The notes under the pieces are model-generated. The model had not been told where the DNA came from, ran no database searches, and was given only the letters and a program-made list of their open reading frames with translations. A DNA stretch of 64,000 bases from CAWVWD01 sp965662365 (lineage in GTDB: Bacteria > Bacteroidota > Bacteroidia > Chitinophagales > Saprospiraceae): positions 62,001 through 126,000 of the forward strand of contig CBFIHR010000001.1 of NCBI GenBank assembly GCA_965662365.1, in the 5' to 3' direction. The translations under genes were made by a program, and so were the position numbers. Positions 25,699 through 34,702 of the stretch are shown here, piece by piece (the first letter of the stretch is position 1; each line of letters starts with the position of its first letter).

Positions 25699-25801
25699 AT
25701 TTTGATTTTTCACTTTTTTCAATACTAAATCCCAAAATAAACAAAACCTTACCACATTATGAATACGTGCTAAAGTTTTGTACGTAAAAACGACATTTAT
25801 T

Positions 25802-25852
25802 AAATCAAAACTGAAAAAATTTCTTTAATCATAACATTTTCAGTTTTGATTT
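25802..25852. terminator. Perfect 16-bp stem upstream of two divergent genes
   Basis: AAATCAAAACTGAAAA (25802-25817) and its exact inverse (25837-25852) flank a 19-nt loop and run into T-rich sequence. A terminator is not expected upstream of divergent genes. It may close a lost or unrecognised transcript in this stretch. Confidence 0.55.
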
Positions 25853-26421
25853 TTAAAACTTTATTATTCAAATACCGTGATAAATATTAATGAAATATGA
25901 ATGCGTTGATGTTCATAATATCAACCGCACAAACTAAAAATTTCAACACAAAAAATGCCCTTAACAAATATCAAAATATTCATCTTACTGGAGTTTTTCG
26001 ACGCATCAATTTCATTAAAGAATAAACCTTATTTTGATAAAAAGGCCGCAAAGATAATCGTATTCGTCGTATAATAATTTGCTTTTGAAACATCTTTTTA
26101 AAACACTGATTTTAATTATCAACAAAGAAAATTATTCGAAAGAAAGTTGCTTTTTAAGGTACAACAACTGAAAAAGATCAAATTGAGTTGGCTTATGCAT
26201 CGCATTTAGTAGATTTGCAGTCCGTTTCGTTCAAAGCGTCGAAAAATTTGTATCAAAATGCTACTTCTCTCCTACTTATTAAAGTAGAATTTCGAATTAG
26301 TAAAATTAATCACGAACGAAAAAATCTTTATCACTTAAGATAAAATTCGTTTTCGACCTCCTGACGAAACACAAAACCAAACGATTATTATTGACTTTGG
26401 AAACTAAACATTGTAACCAAA

Positions 26422-26454
26422 AGACCTGACAGGTTTTTGAAATCTGTCAGGTCT
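26422..26454. repeat. Palindrome 15 nt before the tgt start codon
   Basis: Arms 26422-26436 (AGACCTGACAGGTTT) and 26440-26454 pair over 15 bp with one G-U, around TTG. The same AGACCTGAyAGrTTT arm recurs at 59490-59522. It sits in the immediate leader of tgt, so it is either a terminator of upstream transcription or a hairpin in the tgt 5' UTR. Confidence 0.7.
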
Positions 26455-26469
26455 AATTATACGGATAAA

Positions 26470-27600
26470 ATGAAATTTACACTACATAAAACGGACGCAG
26501 CAACGAAGGCAAGAGTTGGCACGATTGAAACCGATCACGGAACGATAAAAACACCGATTTTTATGCCTGTCGGAACGGTAGCTTCTGTCAAAGGTATTCA
26601 TCAGCACGAATTAGAAAATGATATTAAGGCTCAAATCATTTTGGGCAATACTTACCATCTTTTTTTGCGACCAAAAATGGAAATCTTGCAAGCAGCCGGC
26701 GGTTTACATAAGTTTATGAATTGGGATAAACCAATTTTGACCGACTCTGGTGGCTATCAAGTCTATTCACTTTCGGGACAACGCAAAATCAAAGAAGAAG
26801 GCGTCACTTTTAAGTCGCATATTGACGGCTCAAAACACTTTTTCTCGCCAGAATATGCAATCGATGTACAGCGTCAAATTGGCGGTGATTTTATCATGGC
26901 GTTTGACGAATGTACGCCTTATCCGTGCGATTATAATTACGCTAAAAAGTCCATGCAAATGACACACCGTTGGCTAAAACGATGTATTGACAGATTCGAT
27001 TCTACGCCAGATTTATACGGTTATAAACAGAGTTTTTTGCCAATTGTACAAGGAAGTACTTACAAAGATTTGCGGAAAGAATCAGCGGAAACCATTGCCA
27101 GTTTTGGGCGTGAGGCGAATGCCATTGGCGGCTTATCCGTTGGTGAACCGCATGACGAAATGTATGAAACAACGGATATTGTTACCGATATTTTGCCGAA
27201 AGATAAACCTCGCTATTTGATGGGCGTCGGGACACCAGATAATATTTTGGAATGCATCGCTTTAGGAATTGATATGTTTGACTGTGTCTTACCATCTCGC
27301 AATGCTCGACATGGTTTGCTTTATACTTCCGAAGGAATTATGAATATGAAAAATGCCAAATGGAAAGCGGACTTTTCAGCAATTGACGAGAATGGCCCTT
27401 GTCCAACCAGTCGAAATTATAGCAAAGCCTACTTGCGACATTTATTTGCTGCCAAAGAATTATTAGGTCCTCAAATCGCTACGTTGCACAACTTGAGTTT
27501 CTATTTATGGTTGGTCGGCGAAGCTCGAAAACATATCGAAGCCGGTGACTTTTTGACTTGGAAAAATGAAATGGTCGTGAAGTTGAAAACGAGGTTATAA
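26470..27600 (+). CDS. tgt: tRNA-guanine transglycosylase
   Basis: Tgt exchanges guanine-34 for preQ1 in tRNAs with GUN anticodons. The 376-residue protein has Asp92 in LTDSGGYQVYSLS (general base), the GGLSVGEP loop, and Asp271 in MFDCVLPSRNARHG (nucleophile). The C-terminal zinc site is degraded. Aligned to the usual CxCxxC...H ligands, residues 309/311/314/340 read Gly/Cys/Ser/His, so two of three cysteines are lost. I use the ATG at 26470. An upstream TTG frame from 26437 runs through a palindrome. No other queuosine gene adjoins it. Confidence 0.96.
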   Translation: MKFTLHKTDAATKARVGTIETDHGTIKTPIFMPVGTVASVKGIHQHELENDIKAQIILGNTYHLFLRPKMEILQAAGGLHKFMNWDKPILTDSGGYQVYSLSGQRKIKEEGVTFKSHIDGSKHFFSPEYAIDVQRQIGGDFIMAFDECTPYPCDYNYAKKSMQMTHRWLKRCIDRFDSTPDLYGYKQSFLPIVQGSTYKDLRKESAETIASFGREANAIGGLSVGEPHDEMYETTDIVTDILPKDKPRYLMGVGTPDNILECIALGIDMFDCVLPSRNARHGLLYTSEGIMNMKNAKWKADFSAIDENGPCPTSRNYSKAYLRHLFAAKELLGPQIATLHNLSFYLWLVGEARKHIEAGDFLTWKNEMVVKLKTRL

Positions 27601-27621
27601 ATAATTATTATTTGGTTGTTA

Positions 27622-27653
27622 TCGCTGCGTCCTAATTACTCAAGACGCAGCGA
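27622..27653. terminator. GC-rich hairpin after tgt
   Basis: TCGCTGCGTC (27622-27631) and GACGCAGCGA (27644-27653) form a perfect 10-bp stem with a 12-nt loop, between convergent tgt and a lipoprotein gene. No U run follows on the plus strand. Confidence 0.6.
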
Positions 27654-27684
27654 GGCAAATAAAGGGCTGATAAAATAAATCATC

Positions 27685-28314
27685 TTATTCGACTAATGCT
27701 AAATCAACGATATAAGGCACTTCTCGTTCAACCAAATCCATACTTCCTTCACCTGCGTAAGTCTCTGTCATCAATACTTTCCATGTGATATTAAAAGTTT
27801 TTCCTTTGTATTTAGCTTCGTCTTTTTCAAGATCATAATCACCATAATTATTGTAGTTGGCACCTTCTCCGAAGTCCATGTAAAACTCGTCATTTTCTGT
27901 TCGAAAGTTCAAATGAAAATAATCTCCCCATTCCGAACCTGAATAAATACCTTGGAAAACTTGTGCATTATCATTTAAGTTTTTTGAAGTAAACGCTCCA
28001 AAAATCCAAACTTTTTCACCCATTTTTTCAACCTGATACCAAAAATCAGTTTCTCGCCCAATCGTTTCAAAATTTGACGTAGCATCTAAAACCTCATACA
28101 CTTCACCATCTTGTGCTTGCCCAAAAGGTTGGCCATTCGGTGCCGTCAACAGATTAATATTATGCCCAATAACCGTCAATTGATGATTAACCTCTTGTGC
28201 GATTTCTTGATTTTGAGAAATCGTTGTTTGCTCCTCTGTCGGTTCGTTGCAGCTAATTAATAATATTAACATTAAAAAAAATACACTTTTTGAAATCATT
28301 TTTAAACCTTTCAT
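27685..28314 (-). CDS. Lipoprotein with SH3-like domain
   Basis: The 209-residue product has a lipoprotein signal ending in LILLISC. Residues about 45-105 fit a bacterial SH3-type fold (INLLTAPNGQPFGQAQDGEVYEV, then WYQVEKMGEKVWIFGAF), which often binds peptidoglycan or metal. The C-terminal half (GSEWGDYFHLNF to VDLALVE) is beta-rich and unassigned. I use the ATG at 28314. A second ATG at 28299 would also keep the signal intact, and an upstream TTG at 28335 is unlikely. Confidence 0.7.
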   Translation of the reverse strand: MKGLKMISKSVFFLMLILLISCNEPTEEQTTISQNQEIAQEVNHQLTVIGHNINLLTAPNGQPFGQAQDGEVYEVLDATSNFETIGRETDFWYQVEKMGEKVWIFGAFTSKNLNDNAQVFQGIYSGSEWGDYFHLNFRTENDEFYMDFGEGANYNNYGDYDLEKDEAKYKGKTFNITWKVLMTETYAGEGSMDLVEREVPYIVDLALVE

Positions 28315-28387
28315 TTTGTTGTTATTTCCGTTCAAAAATGTAAATCTAAGTATTATTAATGATAATAGTACAATTCATATTTTTTAC

Positions 28388-28395
28388 TACATTTG
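28388..28395 (+). promoter_or_regulatory. Candidate -7 box of the acyltransferase-like gene
   Basis: TACATTTG fits TAnnTTTG exactly and lies 31 nt before the ATG at 28427. No clear -33 TTTG is present. Confidence 0.45.
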
Positions 28396-28426
28396 ATTAA
28401 ATATTTACCAAATATAACCAAACCAA

Positions 28427-29542
28427 ATGATTGAAATTATACCAGTTATTTCCAGAAAAGATAGAAACGCTTTTATTGACGTTCCTTGGTTGATTTATCA
28501 AAACGATCCATTCTGGGTGCCGCCTTTACGCTTAGATATGAAAGCGTGGTTTTCGATCAAACATCCATTTTATGAATACGGTGAAATCCAGTTTTTTATC
28601 GCCAAACAACACGGCAAAACAGTTGGTCGAATCGCTGCCGTTAATAATCCGTTGTACAATGAACATCAAACAGCCGAACCAACTGGCTTTTTTGGCTTTT
28701 TTGAATGTATTGATAATCAAGCAGTTGCCAATGCACTTTTTGATAAAGCACGATATTGGCTCAAAGCCAAAGGTCTAACAAGGATACAAGGCCCTGCGTC
28801 TCCTTCGAGCAATTATGACTTTGGTTTATTGATAAAAGGATTTGAAGATTCGCCTCGATTGATGACAACTTACAATCCTGTTTACTACGAAAAACTGATT
28901 CGTCATTATGGATTTGAAACCGTAAAATTATTATACGCTTATCAAGTAGAAGCCAAAAAAGCCTTTGCTAATAAACGACTCGAGCGAGGTGCAGCAATCG
29001 TCCGAAAAAGAACCGGCGTAACGATTAGAAAACTAAGTAAGAAAAATCTAAAAAAGGAAATGAAGCATATAAAAGCAATTTATAATGCTGCCTGGGAAGC
29101 AAACTGGGGACACATTCCATTTACAGAAACAGAACTTGATAAATTGGGCGATGACTTAAAACTAATTGCAGACGAAGATTTGTTACTTTTTGCAGAAATA
29201 AATGGCAAAGTTGTCGGCAAAGCGTTAGCGATTCCCGACTTTTTTTATGTTCAAAAGCAAATGAACGGTCGATTATTCCCCTTTAATTTTTTAAAATTAT
29301 TCACACAACGCAAAAATATAACTTGGGCAAGAGTTATCACTTTGGGGGTCATTCCTGAATATCGCAACAAAGGAATCGATATTGTACTCTGTTACGAATT
29401 GCTCAAAGCAGCTATTCATAAAGGTATTCTCTACGGCGAAGGCAGTTGGATTTTGGAAGATAATGTAATGATGAATCGAGCAATGCAGAACTTTTTTGGT
29501 GAAGTTTATAAAGAATATTTAGTATTTGAAATGGCGGTTTAA
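28427..29542 (+). CDS. GNAT-like acyltransferase family protein
   Basis: The 371-residue cytoplasmic protein belongs to a Bacteroidota/Proteobacteria family with a GNAT-like fold. The conserved opening (FIDVPWLIYQNDPFWVPPLRLD), GFFGFFECIDN, GPASPSSNYDFG and the late VGKALAIPDF and ITLGVIPEYRNKGIDIVLCYELL segments fit. The last resembles the acetyl-CoA loop of GNAT enzymes (V.PEYRnkGid). The substrate of this family is not known to me. It is a single gene, ended by a long inverted repeat shared with the convergent PBP gene. Confidence 0.8.
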   Translation: MIEIIPVISRKDRNAFIDVPWLIYQNDPFWVPPLRLDMKAWFSIKHPFYEYGEIQFFIAKQHGKTVGRIAAVNNPLYNEHQTAEPTGFFGFFECIDNQAVANALFDKARYWLKAKGLTRIQGPASPSSNYDFGLLIKGFEDSPRLMTTYNPVYYEKLIRHYGFETVKLLYAYQVEAKKAFANKRLERGAAIVRKRTGVTIRKLSKKNLKKEMKHIKAIYNAAWEANWGHIPFTETELDKLGDDLKLIADEDLLLFAEINGKVVGKALAIPDFFYVQKQMNGRLFPFNFLKLFTQRKNITWARVITLGVIPEYRNKGIDIVLCYELLKAAIHKGILYGEGSWILEDNVMMNRAMQNFFGEVYKEYLVFEMAV

Positions 29543-29580
29543 AATAGCCTTAGTGCGATTGTAACCGTATATCAAAAAAC

Positions 29581-29644
29581 GGTTTTCTTGTAAGAATCAC
29601 AAAAAACTATTTTTTATAATTTTTATAATTCTTACAAGAAAACC
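29581..29644. terminator. Long inverted repeat between convergent genes
   Basis: GGTTTTCTTGTAAGAAT (29581-29597) and its exact inverse (29628-29644) form a 17-bp stem around an A/T-rich 30-nt loop. An AACCGT/ACGGTT pairing just upstream competes for the left arm. It probably terminates both the acyltransferase-like (+) and PBP (-) transcripts. Confidence 0.65.
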
Positions 29645-29702
29645 ATTCCTATCAAAACGCTAAATAACTTTAAAACAGCCTTTTCTTATTGAAAAAATTT
29701 CG

Positions 29703-32186
29703 TTAATCTTCCTTTTTTTTCCGTAACGCTCGCTTTAGCTTTTCACCTAAACCTTTGATTTGTTCTCGGCGTTCCTCTCGACGTTCAACACGGACTTCTC
29801 TCTGTTCTCGTTTAGCCTGTACTTGTTCTAATTCCTCCAGTCGTCGGATTTCCTCTTCGGTCATTTCGATCAACGGTTTTCTATTAAGATTTTCTAAATC
29901 TTCGAGTTCATCCTCTGATAATAAATCGAACTCTTCAACCAAATTAAGATTAATCAAACTATCCGTGTATAACGGACAATACACCTTAAGGCTATCTGCA
30001 ACCTTTGGGAAATAACCAACATATTGATTTTTGAATTTCCTATCATTTTGAACCGACTTGACAAACATTCCCCAAATTGGTAACGCCATATTTGCTCCTT
30101 GCCCTAAGGCTGTCGAACGAAATCGAATTTTACGATTAAAACCACCAACCCAAACACCTGCCACTAAATTTGGCGTAAAGCCCATAAACCAACCGTCAGT
30201 TTGATTTTGCGTTGTTCCAGTTTTTCCGGCGACATCACCTCTAATGCCGTACCGAAAACGCAACCGTCTTGCCGTTCCTGTATCGACAACAGATTGCATC
30301 ATTTCGATCATATAATCAGCGTTCAACTCCGAAATGACATTATCTTTCGGAATATTATCCTCGTAAGACTTCAAAACTTTTCCGTGTTTATCCTCGATGC
30401 GAACCAAATACATCGGCTCGATCGGTTTGCCACGATTCGCAAAAGTGCCATATACCTGCAACATTTCGTACAGCGAAATATCTGCCGTGCCTAAAGCAAT
30501 CGACGGAGCATTTGGTAAATCAGTAGAAATCCCCATTTGCTTCGCCAAATTTTTCGTAGCAGCCACACTATTTTCCATGATGAGCTGCACCGCAACCGTA
30601 TTGACTGAATTGGTCAACGCACCTTTCATAGAATAATAACCACCATAATTACCGTCAGAATTACCCGGTGTCCAGTTTTCATATTCTGGATAAGTAATTT
30701 TTTCATTTGCGATATAATCACAAGGTGTACGACCATTTTCTAATGCTTCCGCATAAACAATCGGCTTAAAAGTAGAACCGACTTGACGCTTTGAAAATAC
30801 ATGATCGTAAGGGAACCGACGATAATTGATACTGCCGACGTAAGCTTTCAAATGACCATTTTTCGGATTCATCGCCACAAAACCAGTATTCAATAACTGA
30901 TGATAATAAGCTATCGAATCCCAAGGCGTGATTTCTTGCTCGACTTCTCCATCATACGTAAAGATACGAACGGTCGTTTTTCGTTTAAAATTAGCTTCAA
31001 TTTGTTCCTCTGTTGCTCCGAGTTCTTTCAAGGTTTTATAACGATTCGTTTGCTTCATTGCCGTACGAATCGCCTTATCGTTTTGCCCCCAGGGCTTGCT
31101 GTTTTTCCAATGCTTAAAGAAAGTTTTCTGCAAAGATTTCATGTGTGTTTCTACCGCTTTCTCCGCATACTGCTGCATTCGAGAGTCAATCGTTGTATAA
31201 ATCTTTAAGCCATCTGTATAAATATTATATTTTGTCCCGTCTGCTTGACGCAATTTTCCGCAGATTTTTTCTAAATCTAATCGTAATTGCTCCCGAAAAT
31301 GTGGTGCTAAACCCGTTGATTGCGAGATATATTTATAATCAACTTCTAATGGTAAATTGGTCAAAGAATCTAAAATTTCGGCATTCAAATAATCGTATTT
31401 TGCCATTTGGTGAAATACAATATTTCGTCGTCCTTTCGCTTTTTCAGGTTGATTTTTAGGATTATAAGTCGTCGTTGCTTTGAGCATTCCAACCAAAACA
31501 GCTCCATCTTGAATACGTAGATTTTTTGGTTTTGTATTAAAATAACGCTCCGAAGCTGTTTCGATACCATAGACATCTTCACCAAATGAAACGGTATTTA
31601 AGTATAATTCGAGAATTTCTTGTTTCGTATAAATTTTCTCTAATCGTCTTGCGACAATCATCTCCCAGATCTTCGTCATAGGCGTACCTATGAACCGCAC
31701 ATACTTTCGACCATAGATATTTTTCACCAATTGCTGCGTAATCGTACTACCGCCTCCCGCACTTTCATCTCGCCCAATTATAGTGACCAACAGGACACGC
31801 ATCAAGCTTCGATAATCAATGCCTGTATGCTCCATGTATCGTACATCTTCTGTCGCTATCAGCGCATCTATAACATGCTGCGGAATCTCATAAATCGAAG
31901 CATTTGTACGATTTTCAAGGTAATAACGTCCTAACAAAACGCCATCAGCCGCATAGACTTCTGACGCAATTGGATTTTGGATTTTTTTTATCTCTGCAAG
32001 TGAAGGCAATTCCTGAAAGAAGCCCAAACGAACGTACAATATCAACATCAAAACGCCGACAACACCACCGACGACTCCCCATTTTACGACTTTTCCGCTC
32101 CTCGCAATGACCTTGACCGCCTTTGGATAGCGTTCTTGCAAATTGATGAGAAACTGACGAACTTTATAGCTTATTTTCGAAAACAA
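29703..32186 (-). CDS. Class A penicillin-binding protein (PBP1A-like)
   Basis: This bifunctional peptidoglycan synthase has 827 residues. A single membrane anchor lies at about 33-52. The GT51 glycosyltransferase domain has the catalytic Glu in ATEDVRYMEHTG and the GGGSTITQQLVKNIYG motif. The transpeptidase domain has the SxxK nucleophile in GSTFKPIVY, SVN in LTNSVNTVA, and KTGTTQNQTDGWF. The last 70 residues are a highly charged Glu/Arg coiled coil (EEEIRRLEELEQVQAKREQR), unusual for the family. Translation appears to start at TTG (32184-32186). The frame is closed by a stop 15 bases upstream and has no ATG before the membrane anchor. Confidence 0.94.
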   Translation of the reverse strand: MFSKISYKVRQFLINLQERYPKAVKVIARSGKVVKWGVVGGVVGVLMLILYVRLGFFQELPSLAEIKKIQNPIASEVYAADGVLLGRYYLENRTNASIYEIPQHVIDALIATEDVRYMEHTGIDYRSLMRVLLVTIIGRDESAGGGSTITQQLVKNIYGRKYVRFIGTPMTKIWEMIVARRLEKIYTKQEILELYLNTVSFGEDVYGIETASERYFNTKPKNLRIQDGAVLVGMLKATTTYNPKNQPEKAKGRRNIVFHQMAKYDYLNAEILDSLTNLPLEVDYKYISQSTGLAPHFREQLRLDLEKICGKLRQADGTKYNIYTDGLKIYTTIDSRMQQYAEKAVETHMKSLQKTFFKHWKNSKPWGQNDKAIRTAMKQTNRYKTLKELGATEEQIEANFKRKTTVRIFTYDGEVEQEITPWDSIAYYHQLLNTGFVAMNPKNGHLKAYVGSINYRRFPYDHVFSKRQVGSTFKPIVYAEALENGRTPCDYIANEKITYPEYENWTPGNSDGNYGGYYSMKGALTNSVNTVAVQLIMENSVAATKNLAKQMGISTDLPNAPSIALGTADISLYEMLQVYGTFANRGKPIEPMYLVRIEDKHGKVLKSYEDNIPKDNVISELNADYMIEMMQSVVDTGTARRLRFRYGIRGDVAGKTGTTQNQTDGWFMGFTPNLVAGVWVGGFNRKIRFRSTALGQGANMALPIWGMFVKSVQNDRKFKNQYVGYFPKVADSLKVYCPLYTDSLINLNLVEEFDLLSEDELEDLENLNRKPLIEMTEEEIRRLEELEQVQAKREQREVRVERREERREQIKGLGEKLKRALRKKKED

Positions 32187-32338
32187 TGCTCTAATTTTTG
32201 GTTAAAAATATTTCCTATAGTTTTACAAAACTACAGATAACTATCTATCAAATCAACCCTTGAAAAGTCAATAAAGATAGAATATTACCTACCGTTAGGC
32301 GATTTAACAGCAAATTAGTCACATTTTATAGTCGAATA

Positions 32339-32509
32339 TTAGGATTTTTTCTGTAAGGCTTCGATTTCCTTAATTACCTCTTCTGCTTCTGCTCTTTTTA
32401 AGTCACTGGCTTTTCGGTCAGTTGTCGATAATCGGTACGACTCTTCCATCAAGTCTTTGTACTTTTTTTGCAACTTCTTCACAGGGTCTTTTTTGAATAA
32501 TCCGAACAT
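32339..32509 (-). CDS. Lacal_2735 (DUF6435) family small protein
   Basis: This 56-residue ATG-started protein reads MFGLFKKDPVKKLQKKYKDL, then MEESYRLSTTDRKASDLKRA and EAEEVIKEIEALQKKS. It matches the conserved Bacteroidota family of small soluble helical proteins with an MFGLFKK opening and an LSTTxRKxSDxKxAEAEEV core. Two amphipathic helices are predicted, and no function is established. It is monocistronic between the PBP and hemD genes, all on the minus strand. Confidence 0.85.
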   Translation of the reverse strand: MFGLFKKDPVKKLQKKYKDLMEESYRLSTTDRKASDLKRAEAEEVIKEIEALQKKS

Positions 32510-32765
32510 TTTAATTTGATTGTCCGCCAGTATTTTGCTGTATTTTATGCAAACTTTTGACGTGATTTATTAATAAAAATTATCGTGATGTAAACAGCAA
32601 AACCTTAGAAAGGTTGTGATTTAACAATTGGTAAACCTTAAAATCAGAATCGGTATGTAAAAAAGATTCGAATCATTTATTTGAAATAAAATTAATAACA
32701 AAAACGACCAAACCATGCGTAAAAAACCAACTTTTAAGTTCGTCAACGACCGTAATGATAAAATT

Positions 32766-33458
32766 TTAGGATTCTGTTTTTATCTCCAAAACGGCCTCCG
32801 CCAAACCTCGTTCGCTCGGGTGCTTAGCTACGACATTTTGAACACCGATTTTCAGTAATTCATTACCAGTTGTATGTCCGATTGCTACGACTTTTTGACT
32901 TGACTTCAAATCATATTTTTCAAAATAAATTCGAGCATTCATCGGACTAGTAAATACCAAAACATCAGTTTCAGGAATTTCAATTTGGCTTTTTGGACGA
33001 TTTTCATAAACAATCAAATCGATGACCGTTACCACACTCGACAACTCTTGTTGAATGGATTTTTTAGATTGTTTTGCCCTCGGAAAAATCACTTTTTGAC
33101 CAGCTGCAATTTGGGCGAAAGCCCTCGATGTTTGCATCGGTTCGCCTGTTCCAATAAAGTTCGATTTTCGATTATAATTTTCAGCTAAAAATTGTGCAGT
33201 TCCACTTCCGATTGTTCCTATTTTTTTATTTTTGATAATTTCTAATTGATTGTTATTCAATTGATTAAAAAAGAAACGAACACCGTTTTTACTATAAAAA
33301 AACAACCAATCTACGTCAGGATTCAAATTAAAATTTACTGCCGAAAACTCAATCAAGGATTCACCAAAAACGGCAAAACCGACTTTTTCCAAAGTAGTTT
33401 TGAAAAAGTCGGTTTCCTTGATATTTCTTGTAATGTAAACTTTCGAATACTCAAGCAT
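32766..33458 (-). CDS. hemD: Uroporphyrinogen-III synthase
   Basis: HemD cyclises hydroxymethylbilane to uroporphyrinogen III. The 230-residue protein has the weakly conserved two-lobed fold with characteristic segments: an ITRN opening, DWLFFYSKNGVRFF, IGTIGSGTAQFL, LVYENRP, VLVFTSPMNARIYF, VVAIGHTTGNEL, and a final A.HPSERGLAEAVLEI. Identification rests on these and on position: its ATG is one base after the hemC stop, so the two are translationally adjacent. The HemD family is divergent, but the operon context makes the call firm. Confidence 0.93.
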   Translation of the reverse strand: MLEYSKVYITRNIKETDFFKTTLEKVGFAVFGESLIEFSAVNFNLNPDVDWLFFYSKNGVRFFFNQLNNNQLEIIKNKKIGTIGSGTAQFLAENYNRKSNFIGTGEPMQTSRAFAQIAAGQKVIFPRAKQSKKSIQQELSSVVTVIDLIVYENRPKSQIEIPETDVLVFTSPMNARIYFEKYDLKSSQKVVAIGHTTGNELLKIGVQNVVAKHPSERGLAEAVLEIKTES

Positions 33459-33459
33459 T

Positions 33460-34365
33460 TTAAGCTGTTTGCGTTTTCAATTTTTCAACAATACTTTCCG
33501 CCAGGTTATGCGTTGTGCTTGACGAGATTTGTACACGACGAACAGGCGAATCCCAAGTCTCGGCCATCGCTGCCCAAACGTGATAATAATTGTTTCGATC
33601 ACGTTCGCAATAAATGCCAACAGGCGTATGACAGCCACCTTCGATAAGGCTTAATGCCTTGCGTTCTACATTCGTACAAGCCGCCACCGCTGTATTATGA
33701 ATATGTTTCAAAACTCTACGAGTCCCGATGTCATTTGCACGAGTTTGAAAAGCCAAAACACCTTGTGCCGGCGCTGGTACAAACTCTTTCGGATTGAACG
33801 TAACAACCTTAAAATCAGACATATCTAACTCTAACCGTGAGAAACCTGCCGCCGCCAAAACGATAGCATCGAAGTCCTCCTCCTTTAATTTTCGCAATCG
33901 AGTATCGACATTTCCACGAATATCTTTGATGTTCAAATCTGGGCGAAAGTGTAATAATTGAGCTTTTCGACGTGCGGATGACGTGCCGACAGTTGCCCCT
34001 TTCGGTAAGTTCATCGGTGTATTTTCGACAAAGGCAGCTTGATTAATAATCAATGAATCTGCAGGATTTTCACGGTAAGAAACCGCTGTAACAACCAGGC
34101 CTTCTGGCGAAGCTGTTGGTAAATCTTTCATCGAATGAACAGCCATATCAATATCGCCATTCAATAATTGATCTTCGATTTCTTTAGTAAAAAAACCTTT
34201 TCCTTCTATTTTGTCAAAACTTAGGTGCTGAATTTTATCTCCTTTTGTTTTGATGATTTTCAGTTCTACCTCAATACCTAAAGCCTCTAATTGGTCTTTC
34301 GTATAATGTGCTTGCCAAAGTGCTAACTTACTTCCCCGTGTACCAATAATGATTTTTTCTTTCAT
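33460..34365 (-). CDS. hemC: Porphobilinogen deaminase (hydroxymethylbilane synthase)
   Basis: HemC polymerises four porphobilinogen molecules to hydroxymethylbilane. The 301-residue protein opens with IIIGTRGSKLALWQA. It has catalytic Asp81 in VHSMKDLPT, the arginine-rich substrate segment TSSARRKAQL and DIRGNVDTRL, and the dipyrromethane-cofactor Cys245 in IEGGCHTPVG. The start is ATG. hemD follows directly, forming a two-gene haem operon. Confidence 0.97.
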   Translation of the reverse strand: MKEKIIIGTRGSKLALWQAHYTKDQLEALGIEVELKIIKTKGDKIQHLSFDKIEGKGFFTKEIEDQLLNGDIDMAVHSMKDLPTASPEGLVVTAVSYRENPADSLIINQAAFVENTPMNLPKGATVGTSSARRKAQLLHFRPDLNIKDIRGNVDTRLRKLKEEDFDAIVLAAAGFSRLELDMSDFKVVTFNPKEFVPAPAQGVLAFQTRANDIGTRRVLKHIHNTAVAACTNVERKALSLIEGGCHTPVGIYCERDRNNYYHVWAAMAETWDSPVRRVQISSSTTHNLAESIVEKLKTQTA

Positions 34366-34512
34366 ACAAGCAGTTGATAATGAATTATTTTTATATTTAT
34401 AATAATTATATTTATAATAAATTTTAGACTTGCAAGTTATTAAGGTTTAGTCTGCTACAAGTCAATTGATTGTCAAATAAGTTATGCATATTTTTTTATA
34501 CTAACTTGAATG

Positions 34513-34520
34513 CGAAGATA
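34513..34520 (-). promoter_or_regulatory. Possible -7 box of hemCD
   Basis: TATCTTCG on the minus strand is one mismatch from TAnnTTTG and has the same form as the candidate before tpiA. It lies about 150 nt before the hemC ATG, so a long AT-rich leader would follow. Confidence 0.3.
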
Positions 34521-34702
34521 TAAAATGTGTCGCTTGATTAATGATAAAAAAACAGATTTCACGCATCTTTATGAAAATTAGTTCTATTATTTAATTTTAT
34601 TTTAAAAAATAGATGTACGAAATTAAAATCCGATTTCGTTACAACAACCTCAACTGTTTTTTTAATATTCTTATAAACAATCACTACCTCAATATTTCAC
34701 CT

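Larger units (their letters stand above)
25699..26469. other. 770-bp gene-poor stretch, possibly holding a decayed gene
   Basis: The flanking genes diverge, yet the stretch contains two terminator-like palindromes (25802-25852, 26422-26454). A 42-codon plus-strand frame (25897-26025) has no family features. From about 26157 to 26341 one plus frame stays open without a good start codon. A second plus frame then ends at 26407 with RFRPPDETQNQTIIIDFGN before its stop, which looks like a real protein C terminus. A frameshifted remnant is possible but not shown. Confidence 0.4.

Noticed and set aside
25897..26025. 42-codon plus-strand frame in the gene-poor stretch
   Set aside because: Composition is that of random AT-rich sequence and there is no terminator or promoter of its own.
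32715..32858. Plus-strand 47-codon frame opening MRKKPTFKFVNDRNDKILGF
   Set aside because: The opening looks protein-like, but two thirds of the frame lies antisense to the end of hemD, and nothing else supports it.
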